A DNA stretch of 64,000 nucleotides, from contig JAKMXF010000055.1 of the NCBI GenBank assembly GCA_024704765.1, forward strand, positions 325,630 through 389,629, written 5' to 3'. The position numbers and the translations under genes are program-made. The notes beneath the pieces were generated by a model, which worked only from the letters and a program-made list of their open reading frames with translations, was not told the DNA's origin and ran no database searches. The DNA comes from Oopsacas minuta (taxonomy: Eukaryota; Porifera; Hexactinellida; Lyssacinosida; Leucopsacidae). Every line of letters starts with the position of its first letter. Within the stretch, counting starts at the first letter, position 1. Shown piece by piece: positions 26,780-36,479 of this stretch.

Positions 26780-27880
26780 GCTTTAATTGCTGAATAGGTT
26801 AATTCCTTAGTATATGAACATTGGTAGAAGTGACCTTGGTGATTGAATAAGGCCCAAGCCATATATTTTGGAATTTTCATCCTTTTTTGTTTGATACACG
26901 TTCTCGATCAACACGCTATCGCATTTCTCACGTTTCCTAAATCTAGCATTAGCTCGGGTTAATTTATAATTATATTGTTGCTTCATGAGCCTTTGTGGAT
27001 GAGTCAGATTCTCTAAGGCTATATTATTGTTTGACTCTTGTGTATCTTGCATAAAATTTATCAATTTTTTCATCTCATCTTCTACAGTGCACTTGCTCGT
27101 ACGTATATCTTCTGGATATTGGTATGCAAGACTTTATGCATGAGTAGGTAGGCTAGGTTTGCGGGATCCATGCATTAACTCGAAAGCTTAAAATGAGGTA
27201 GTTATTCTAGGCCTGATGTTGATGGAAAATGTAATCCTTCTAAATAAAGTGACCAATTGTCATTTTATTGTTTATAGACTTGACTAAAGATCCTTTGACA
27301 GACTTATGTGAAGTTTCGTCCAATCCATTGGTTTGAGGATGTTAGGGTGTCGAGAATATTAGCTTACAGTCATAAGCTTCGTGTAAGCTATTTGAGATTT
27401 TGTTGGTAAATTCTGTTCCATTATCACTTATGATCTGTACAGGAGCTCCTTTTCTACAAAACTCGAATAAACACCTCTGGCAACTTCTGTAGCTCCCTTA
27501 GGATACATAGGACGAGTTTCGATCCACCTTTTAAAATGATTTATCATGGTCAAGATATATTTATAACCATTTGATTCAATGAGCCGACCAGCAAGGTCCA
27601 TGCCTACGCGATACCATACCTTCGTGATTATAGATAAGGATTTTAATGGAGCAGTAGGGCCTTTTAAGCTGGGTTGGTCCTTCTGACAGCTCTCACATGT
27701 GCTTACATACGTATGGATGTCTTTGTACATGCTCGACAAATACTAACAGTCTTTTGCGAGATAATAAATATCTAGCACACTGGTGTCCCCCATCATCGTG
27801 AATTTCCTTAATAATACATTCCAATTCAGATTCTTCGACAACCAATAGTTGATTTGATGGTGGAGATCTAAGTACCTTGT
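26780..27880 (-). pseudogene. Ty3/gypsy-type integrase fossil
   Basis: Minus-strand pieces in order: IIKEIHDDGGHQCARYLL (His-His half of the zinc-binding domain), MYKDIHTYVSTCESCQKDQP (Cys-Cys half), VWYRVGMDLAGRLIESNGYK (first Asp of the catalytic core), VQIISDNGTEFTNKISN (second Asp), HPQTNGLDE (catalytic Glu region), then NIWLGPYSITKV, a GPY/F module. This is the domain order of Ty3/gypsy integrases. Frame changes occur before MYKD and after 27428, with more toward the C-terminus. No long terminal repeats or reverse transcriptase were recognised, so this is a fragment. Confidence 0.8.
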
Positions 27881-28415
27881 CTTCTATAACTTCATAATTA
27901 GCAGTTTTCTTACGAATTACTATCTTCTGATCTTTTGTAAGCAGTTTTTGAGAATAAGATTTGGCTACAATATATTTGTCAATAGAATAATTTCTCTAGC
28001 ATCATATGGGTTTTATGAATCAGCAGCAGGTAGCAACGTTAATAGCAGTACTAGACCAAAGAGGTAACACATAGTACTAAGACTTCTAATTGTGAAAAGT
28101 ACTATAAATTATGATTATGCCAAAGGTATAATATAAACACTCGCGTACAAGTAACCAACAGAATAGACAACATGTATAAAGTATGAATGGCCTACTATTT
28201 AGCCTAAAGCCTATTAAGTAATCGCTAATGGGGGGACCAATTTTGCAGGGGTACCTTTTTATTCAATGCCATGGATATTTGTCAAAAATGGTCCTCCCCC
28301 TGACCAGTATTGTAGGGGGGACCATTATTATCAAATATCAAAACAGATCTATACTAAATACTTTTATGCTAAATATCAAAATAATATTACAAAAAGTTGT
28401 GTCGTTCTCGAGTTA

Positions 28416-28769
28416 CAGTAGAGACCAGGGATGACACATTTTCAGTACAGCCAGTTCTAACTAGATTATCGTTCTAATTATTATAATCTTGATAGCTAAT
28501 TTGTAGTACACATCTGGCTTCCATACCCTGTTGATAATATATTTTGATATGACAATCTCTTATCAATGTGACGTGATCGTGAATATTTCCATATATGGTC
28601 ATTTTTACATTACACAATAATCTTCAGCGATATCATATCAAAATGTATTATAGTGTATGGGAAGTCGGTTGATTACTACAAATTTGCTGTACTGATTTGA
28701 TAATAGTTTTACCTATTATCGAGTAATAACTGGATACTCGTGAAAATACTTTATCTCTGGTCTCTACTG
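28416..28769. mobile_element. 354-bp MITE with CAGTAGAGACCAG termini
   Basis: The left end CAGTAGAGACCAGGGAT and the reverse-complemented right end CAGTAGAGACCAGAGAT differ at one base. TA flanks both sides (28414-28415 and 28770-28771). The termini begin CAGTAGA like the Tigger element at 47449-49414, consistent with a pogo-mobilised MITE. It has no coding capacity. Confidence 0.8.
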
Positions 28770-29007
28770 TAACCTAAGAACGTCCCGACTTTTGTATTAC
28801 ATTTTTTGGATATTTCTATAAAGTTATTTACACATCATATCATATAATACTTGTTAAATATAATAGTCAAGATTTCAAGTTAAACAAATGATCAATTAAT
28901 GATACATTTTACCAAATTGATGCTTACTAGAAACAAATTTGACACATCCCTGAAATTTTCGCATTTAATGTTTGATCATTTGTTGCTCTACAAATATGCA
29001 TTACATA

Positions 29008-30307
29008 CAGAGTGACAAATAAGTTCAGTTCCATATGTTTGATGTAGTGTAGTTCCTTATTAAAGAACCAGATTGAACAGTTATAGTGTAAGATAAGTAA
29101 CAATGTATATATTTAAAGTATTCAATGGTAATCTGTACATTCTAAACAAGCTAAAAGATTCTAGGCAAAATGGAGAAGAATAGGGTGGCTATTGTTAAAT
29201 TATATTTGCAAGGGAAAAGCCATAGCGAAATATTGAAGATTCTCAATTTCCCCAAGTCGCGCAAGAAATTGATATATCGTACTATTAAAAGATATAAAGA
29301 CACTGGTAATACCTCAGACAAGCAGAGAAGTGGACTCCAACATCTGCGACCACTACCCCGAAGAGAAAGGTTATCCGTAGTCGGATTCAGCGAAATTCTC
29401 AATCTTCGATGCGAAAAATGGTGCTAGAACTCAAAATATCAAGAGAATCGGTCTGAACACTTGTGAAGAGCGATATGGGCCTATTTCCTTACAAAAAGAC
29501 GAAGATTTACTTTACTTCGGCATAGATTAAAGAAAAGAGACTAGCCAGGAGCAAGGCCTTACTCGCCCGGCTCGCAAGTTTTGACCTTGATGAAATTTTA
29601 TTCTCGGATGAGAAATTATTGATGGTCGAGCAGGCGTACAATCCTCAAAACGATCGAGTATTGTCCTCTTCTCTATCTTCCATACCACAAGAGGATCGAT
29701 GCGTCCAAAGAGTTAAGCATCCTCAGTCAGTGATGGTTTGGGCGGGGGTGTCCCTACCCCACTGGTTTTCATCCCACCGGGCGTAAAAATAAACGCTGTT
29801 AAATATCAGGAGCTCGTTTTAGACCCAATAGTGAGAGGCCTTGGTAAGACCATGTTCAATAATCGTCCATTTTGATTCCAGCAAGACGGTGCTCCACCCC
29901 ACACAGCGAAAATCAACCAACAGTGGTTACGAAGCAATATCCCAGACTTCATCTCCAAGGAGGAATGGCTTCCTTCCAGCCCAGATCTCAACCCGATGGA
30001 CTTCTCGTTGTGGTCGATATTGGAGACAAATGCGTGCGCTACTTCCCACAAGAATATCTAGTCTCTAAAAACGTCTTTATCCCGAGAATGGGCAAAAATC
30101 CCGCAGGGAAAGTTGCATGCCGCTGCCGCGTCCGTCCCCAAGCGCCTAAGAGCTGTCATCAAAAAGAAAGGGGGCTATATCGAACAATTGAATATATTAT
30201 GAATCTATATTCAGTTTGCTAAGTTATAGCATAATTTCAAGTAATATCTTAGTTCACGGTTTAGTTATAATAAATTTTCGATGGGACAGAACTTATTTGT
30301 CACCCTG
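29008..30307 (+). mobile_element. maT-type (DD37D) mariner element, 1300 bp
   Basis: The left end CAGAGTGACAAATAAGTTC and the reverse-complemented right end CAGGGTGACAAATAAGTTC differ at one base and are flanked by TA (29006-29007 and 30308-30309). The well-kept termini contrast with the broken coding region, so the copy could still be mobilised in trans. Confidence 0.9.
29170..30222 (+). pseudogene. maT-type transposase, multiply frameshifted
   Basis: It starts MEKNRVAIVKLYLQGKSHSE, a helix-turn-helix start typical of this mariner branch. The first Asp is in DEILFSDEKLLMVE, the second in QQDGAPPHTAKINQQWL, and the third in SPDLNPMDFSLW. Thirty-seven residues separate the second and third Asp, which gives DD37D (maT) rather than the DD34D of the other mariners here. 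Stops and frame changes occur after about 29427, near 29520, near 29700-29830 and near the C-terminus. Confidence 0.85.
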
Positions 30308-30802
30308 TACATCTGTGTAGACAAAATGCGCCGTTTTGCAATATCGAACTCACATAGACTTTGTTTCACCAGTTAACATACCCCTTGATCAAATTCACAA
30401 GTTATTGTTAACCCTTATGTATAATAGGCTATGTCTTGTTTATAATTGATATTGTAATAAAGCATTAATTTTGTTACATCGTGTACTTTCAGATTACAAT
30501 TCGATAGGATGGAGCTCTGATAATTTTAATTACGATGGGATCTTACCACCGAATTCAGTTTGACGATTCAATTTTTTATCACTCATTCTTATTTTACATT
30601 CATTGCATAGATGACATTATATTTTATTGGTTGAATTTTTGAATCCGAGAATGCTTTGGAAAATTGATTCGAGGCTATGATCATTCCTCTATTTCCCATG
30701 GGTTTCCCACTGTGTACATTGTGTATATATTAAAATTGTTTTAATTGGATAGATGAAAGAAATATAGGCATTTGGACAAAGAGTAGTGACAACGAAATAT
30801 TA

Positions 30803-32109
30803 CGAGGGGCACTCAAAAAGTTTTGTCGTTTATATACTTATATAATTGGTATTACATATTATACGGTCCCATTTGTTCAAAATACTCGCCCTGACACTCT
30901 ATACATTTTTTCATACGTTTAAACCAGGTATCAAAACACATTTTCCATTCTTCTATGGGTATTTCTTCAATTGCTACGAAAGGTACCCCGGTCAAATTCT
31001 TCATTGCGGAAAATCTCCTCTCATGAAGTCGATCTTTCAGCTTTGGGAATAACCAAAATCGCAAGAGGCTAGGTATGGACTGTAGGGTGGGTGGAGTAGC
31101 GTTCCGATCCTAGAAATCTCTAAAAACTCACAAGTTCTTAGTACTGTATGTGATGAAGCATTATCGTGGTTAAGCAGGATCCCTCGGACATCTGATTTCT
31201 CACTTTGTTTTTCGATAGCACTGAATACTTTCGGACATATTGTGGTATACCAATCAGCGGTGACTGCCTTCCTATCCTCAAGTGCAATTCCTTCAACAAA
31301 TCCACTACGTCTAAAGAAAATCACCCACATCTGCTTTCCGACTGATCTAATTCTCCGGACCTTTGTGGAGGTAAACCACCTACTTAGACCCACTCCATAG
31401 ATTGTCTTTTAGTTTCTGTGTCATAATGGTATATCCAAGTCTCATCGCCTGGTGAGTATTTCAGGAACAACTCTAGAAGTTCCATTAGCGAATCATTTAA
31501 GCATAATTTTGCAAAAGTCCACTCGGCACTTTTTCTGATCAGACCACAAAGAATGCGGGATCCAAAGTGCACATAACTTTCTAAGACCGAGCTCTTTGTG
31601 TAAGATGACGTTTATACTCCCCGATGGCAATTTGGTTTCATGTTCTAACTGAGCGTAAGTAACAAGAGGGTTTTTTTGTTACTTCGTCCAACACTAGCTC
31701 TACATTTTCGACCGTGTCTGTAATACTGGGCCTACCAGGACAGGGACCATCTTCAAGAATAAAATTTCCATGAATAAACTCTTGAGTACCATCGCTCTAC
31801 TGTTCTCAAACAAGGAGCTATATTTGGGCAGTTCTTCTGCAAAGTTTCGTGTATTTCCAAACGGCTCTTCTCAAGTTTGAACAAAATTAAAATCATCGCT
31901 CTAAAATCGCGTTTTGTGAGGTCAGATTCTGGTTGAGGAATCATACAAGCCATAGCTTTTAGAATCAAGCAATTCGAAAATTGCAAAAGATAAACTGATG
32001 AAATTTGTTGTGTAGGTAAATTATATGTGTCTAAATATATATATAATAATTTATTAGAAAATACTTGTGGTTTAATAACAAACGACCCAAACTTTTCGTG
32101 TGTCCTTCG
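30803..32109 (-). mobile_element. Mariner D, about 1307 bp
   Basis: The left end CGAGGGGCACTCAAAAAGTT follows TA (30801-30802). The reverse-complemented right end is CGAAGGACACACGAAAAGTT and precedes TA (32110-32111). It is an inverted-orientation relative of the element at 18978-20192. Confidence 0.88.
30990..31986 (-). pseudogene. Mariner D transposase (DD34D), frameshifted
   Basis: The N-terminal piece (31753-31986) holds LTKRDFRAMILILFKLEKSR and TVERWYSR. The middle gives the region before PGDETWIYHYDTETKRQSME, ending WV then stop. The last frame (31037-31393) is a 118-residue stretch identical to that of the copy at 18978-20192, including HDNASSH and YLASCDF. The shared frame break between WV and the next block shows that both derive from one already-broken source or have been homogenised. 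Confidence 0.85.
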
Positions 32110-32343
32110 TATATGTTATATTTGACTATCGTTCCTAAAGGAATTTAGAGATGGACTTCTAACAAATATTGATTGTAGATCTAATTTTCTTTTTATCTTG
32201 AAAGTTTGCTACGGTTGGGTTTTTATTTCTAGATCTATATTACAGATCCCCGTGCTTATCCCTATCTTTGTTTAAGGCTTGCTAGGTACATTTTATAGTG
32301 AATTTGTGTTCTATCTTATGTATATATTGTATTTTTCATATAG

Positions 32344-32663
32344 ATTGCTAATCATAATGAGCGCACAATAAAACAACAGATTCGCGAAAAATTAGAACGA
32401 ATTAAACGCCAAAAAGCGACAGGACAGGATATATACGATTTTTCTGGATCAGATGAGGAATCTTCTCAACCCGCCAAATGGCAACGGGATCAATCTCATC
32501 ATGCGTCCGATGGCAATGACACTATGAAGGAAAATTCTAAGCCTCTCTTTAAAAGCAAATACACTTCCAGTGAAGCTACTGATCAGTCTAATGAAATTGA
32601 CGGCGGTACCCTGACCCGTATTGATGCGAATAATGCCCCTTTACCTAGCCTAACAGTTCCCAG
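32344..32663 (+). CDS. msn: msn/MAP4K4-type kinase, exon c (post-kinase linker)
   Basis: The acceptor CATATAG precedes ATT GCT AAT CAT AAT GAG. The reading IANHNERTIKQQIREKLERI then KRQKATGQDIYDFSGSDEES matches the segment that follows the kinase domain in GCK-IV proteins, where an NER(Q)V-type stretch leads to a Y-(E/D)-(Y/F)-SGSEEE block. The remainder is polar and ends LPSLTVP plus AG of a split Ser codon (phase-2 donor CAG|GTAACC). The long coiled-coil and proline-rich region seen in vertebrate and insect homologues is not present in this exon. Confidence 0.88.
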
Positions 32664-32924
32664 GTAACCTACTTATACTCTTATCTCACATTTATTTTAT
32701 TTGTATTCTCCTGTAATATTTGTGGATTTTATTTTATCTTTCCTTTAAATCATATATTTTTTTATCCTCACAAATTATGTCAGTACTCAAGTTCCATACA
32801 ATAGATTATGTCATTTTTTTGCTTTGTTTGATTCAAGTGATATAAGTGTTCTCCATAATTCTTTTGGACTATTGATGTCATTTATTGTGTTTTACGGCGT
32901 AGTTTAAAAGGATTTTGCTTCATA

Positions 32925-34270
32925 CAGTCTGTTACATATATATTTAGAATTTTGTTTTTGCTGAGGAATAACTGAAATACCAGATATCTAGACAATTATC
33001 ACTTTATTCTGTGAATAAATAATTGATAATCAATATTTAATCGGATATCTATCGTTATCAACAGCCATTTGGCACCTTCGTGTCATGGATTCCCAGTAAG
33101 GTCGCAGAAATGCTGGATCGATTCGATTCCATGAGCCTTCTAACTTTTCTTTTAGTTCTGGAATGCTCCTGGGCCCTAGTTTAATCAGCTCCTGCTTTAC
33201 CCATCCAAATAAATTTTCGATAGGGTTGAGGTCTGGACTTTGTGAAGGCCAAGGAATTTGTTTGGGGACATTCTGTGAGAGCCAAACCTTGACCTTCCGT
33301 GAGGTGTGTTTAGGATCATTTTCCATGACCAATCGCCAGTTATTTTCATGGAATACATTTGCCTGAGCTATCAAATGACCCTCCATTATCTGTAAGAACA
33401 AGTCACTATCCATATTCTGTGCAAAAATGCACAGTGGAAATGTGGCCATGGATGAAAAAGCAGCCCACGCGTGAATCTTTGAGACATGTTTGGTTTTTGG
33501 AGCGAATCTTTTTTTGTTGGATTTTGTCCACATCCTTATTCTCCCTCTCGATAACCAGATCGACATCTCGTCAAGGAATACAGTGTTCGCCCATTCCTTT
33601 TTAGGATACTTGTGCTTCTTGGCCCATCTTATGCGGTATAAACGGTTCTTTTCGCTAAGCATGGAGGTTTTAGTTGGATAGGGTTTGGTGTAAGACTGGT
33701 CTTTCAATATGCGTCGTACCGTCTGGTAGGATGTCATATATGGAGCCCGACTTGCTAGTGTTCGAAGGGATAAATAGGGCTTACATCTCACCTGTTGGAT
33801 GACCGAGTGTTTGATAGCGGATCGTATGGTATTGGGCCTTCCTGCTCCCTTTTTGTGAGAGATCTCTCCACCAGCATCCAACCGGGCCTTTACATTGTAG
33901 ACCGTCGCCAAAGAGATTCGAACATTTTTGGAAATTTGTTTGGGACTAAGCTGTTTTGATTGTAATAAGGTCTTTATCATTTCTCTCTTCACAATTTGAG
34001 TCATTATCAGCTCTAATATTCAAGTGACTGTAAAAATACAATCATATTATGAATTGAAGGTGAAAATTACAATAAATGACGTCACACATTTTTATATACG
34101 ACTCCTAAAACACCAAAATGAAAGTCGTTTAAGTAAATATCGTTATACATTGGTAGAAATAGGTAAAATATTGTAATACATCCATTAGAAGCATGATATT
34201 TGGATATACTTCAGAATTATGTGGGTTTACAATAACGATTCACAATTCTAAATAATTATGTAACAGACAG
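32925..34270 (-). mobile_element. Tc1-like element, 1346 bp
   Basis: The left end CAGTCTGTTACATATATATT and the reverse-complemented right end CTGTCTGTTACATAATTATT continue in parallel into TTAGAATT. TA flanks both ends (32923-32924 and 34271-34272). Its single ORF is uninterrupted, which makes it the youngest-looking autonomous-type element in the window. Confidence 0.9.
33030..34004 (-). CDS. Tc1-like transposase, 324 aa, catalytic Asp2 replaced by Glu
   Basis: This is a complete ORF with a bipartite helix-turn-helix N-terminus (about residues 1-110: KREMIKTLLQSKQLSPKQIS and TSYQTVRRILKDQSY) and a DDE_3-type catalytic core. The first Asp is D145 in TVFLDEMSIW. The third acidic residue is E263 in SPDLNPIENLFGW. 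The second is expected in a Q-D-N-D-P-K-H-T-S motif. Here it reads M-E-N-D-P-K-H-T-S, so E228 (codon GAA, bases 33321-33323 on the minus strand) stands where Asp is expected, 34 residues before E263. The length is normal for Tc1. The ORF is intact, but activity is doubtful unless Glu is tolerated or the base is a read error. Confidence 0.92.
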   Translation of the reverse strand: MTQIVKREMIKTLLQSKQLSPKQISKNVRISLATVYNVKARLDAGGEISHKKGAGRPNTIRSAIKHSVIQQVRCKPYLSLRTLASRAPYMTSYQTVRRILKDQSYTKPYPTKTSMLSEKNRLYRIRWAKKHKYPKKEWANTVFLDEMSIWLSRGRIRMWTKSNKKRFAPKTKHVSKIHAWAAFSSMATFPLCIFAQNMDSDLFLQIMEGHLIAQANVFHENNWRLVMENDPKHTSRKVKVWLSQNVPKQIPWPSQSPDLNPIENLFGWVKQELIKLGPRSIPELKEKLEGSWNRIDPAFLRPYWESMTRRCQMAVDNDRYPIKY

Positions 34271-34836
34271 TATTTCACTTTATTACTGGCGTGGAAAAAT
34301 CGGGAAAATATTTTGCTTCATAAAGTTTTCTATTTCTCATATGGAAAAGTCGGGAATTGAAGTGGCATCTGATTCCACTGGAAGCAATGGAATTGGGGGA
34401 GATATTCCTCGCGAAATACGAGTAGGTAATACGATCCATACCAAATTCATTGTCTACTTGTCCCATAGACATCATAATAGATGTCTATGACTGTATGCTC
34501 TGCAATTCTGGAAATGAACACGGTCATTATTATTTCTAAATCAAACTATCCAGTATTTTGTTATAATGGTATTGTTGGTGAAAATAAAATTTAATTGGGG
34601 AGTGTATTGCAGATAGTTGCCTAATTTGAAACTGTTTTCTAAATTATTTCCCAGTTATCACATCTTTTTGTGAATATAGTATAATGCTAATATCATACGA
34701 TATCATGAAAGTGAACACTTGAGCTGAAACAATATATTATTGATAAATATCAATGCACGCACTTAATAACTATTTCTATGATGTAATCTCATTGCCCACT
34801 TAGCAAAGACATTAACCAATAGATACTTCCACCCAA

Positions 34837-35661
34837 CTAAGCATACAATTGTAAATCCTCGGGATACGGCGAATATTTGAGTATGCATATGGTAATATCC
34901 CTAAAAGAACTATTTGACTATTTGAGTTAACATTGTCCTTAATAAATTGATGAATACTTTCCAATTGGATATTTTCTAGTCACACTTTGCTCATTAGATA
35001 GATAATGAGCTAATACATTGTTCAATTGCAATTTGCAAGTAATTCAAATTTGATGGAACAATTCTGATAGCATATTTGAAATCTACGCGTGTCTATTTCC
35101 CCAATATGAATATTCTCAATTGTTTAGCTAAAATCTTATGACTTATTACATTTAATATTTGTGTAACACTTACCAAATATGTTTAAGCCACTTCTTAATT
35201 GAATAAATATTTTGGCAAATTGACTTTATCTCCACTATAGTCATATTTGCAAGTCAGTTTATAGACTTTCAAGGATTTTCATGCTGTATTCCATTCTGGT
35301 GCCAACATTATACTGATGTGTCACTTCTGCCACTTGTGGCAAGTATATGATAATGTAAATATTTCAAAAATTTATAATCTAAATAATTCGTAATATTCAT
35401 ACTAGGGTGATACAGTCCCGTATAATGCAAATCTGCTATCAGTATTATTCCATCTCATTTGGATGTAATCTGCACTTGAATACTGTATTCCCTCATTATC
35501 TATTTAATGAGCAAAGTGTGACTAGAAAATATCTATTTAGAGATATATTCATCGTTTATTCAGGACGATTTTAAATGACATAGTCAAATAGTTCTTTTGG
35601 GTATATAATCGTATGCTTATTCAAATATTTGCCTTTTCCACGGATTACAATTGATGCTTAG
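34837..35661. mobile_element. Foldback element with arms of about 200 bp
   Basis: The left arm begins CTAAGCATACAATTGTAA at 34837. The reverse complement of the right end begins CTAAGCATCAATTGTAA at 35661. Further matched blocks include AAAAGAACTATTTGACTAT, GATATTTTCTAGTCACAC and TTTGCTCATTA(G/A)ATAGATA. The arms extend roughly to 35038 and from 35460, diverged but clearly alignable, with a spacer of about 420 bp. It has no coding capacity. Confidence 0.8.
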
Positions 35662-36479
35662 ATTTGTGCAGTATTTTTGTTCCGTTAGTAGATCTTAACA
35701 AACTGCTTACAACTATTTATAATGAGTGTAAGTGGGTAATTAATATAATTACGCTTTTTAATCTATGCCGAGAGTATGGATATATGCATACGAAAGATCA
35801 AACCTTTTATCTATTAATTCCCTAGTTTTAGAGTTATTTTGGTTTACATCGATGGCATATTTTATTGATGACTGCGCGGAATATTCTTAGGAGATACCAT
35901 ATCTGAATGCCTTATCATCGTTTTGGAAGTTATACTTCACCAATATCGTAAGATATTGTGTACCCTGTTTAGCACTGAAGTAGTATCTTAACAATTAATC
36001 AACTGCAGCTATCGCACATGCCATAATTCCGTTACAATTTTGAGATCGGAAGGTTCGTACATTCTTCCTTTATCATGGAATTATTTTTATATTACTGTCA
36101 ATATTGAATATTTTTGAACGCGAATAATCCATGATGATAGGATATACAGTATTTAAGAGAGGTATCCACTTGTGGACTAGTTCTTATCCGAGGAGAGATT
36201 ACATGTTGCATTATATAATATACTTTAATCGCGCTCACAATCTCTATAGCATTTACAAAGTGCTCTGCACGGCATTTCTGTCTTAACACACTTGCAACTT
36301 CCTACAAATCCCCTTTCAGGGTTGCACACGCATCTCAGGAGTTCCTGGCCCATTTACGAAGCCTCCGGTTTAGTTGTCCATGATGGTTGCCATGAACCAG
36401 AATCCTATTTCATCTAACCCCAGTCACTAGGAGATGGGAGTTCTGGTATCTGACTTCTATTCTCTCTAGAAAGCAATCA

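Noticed and set aside
28228-28330. GGGGGGACCA-rich segment
   Set aside because: The repeated and inverted G-rich blocks are suggestive of an element end, but no partner end or duplication was found.
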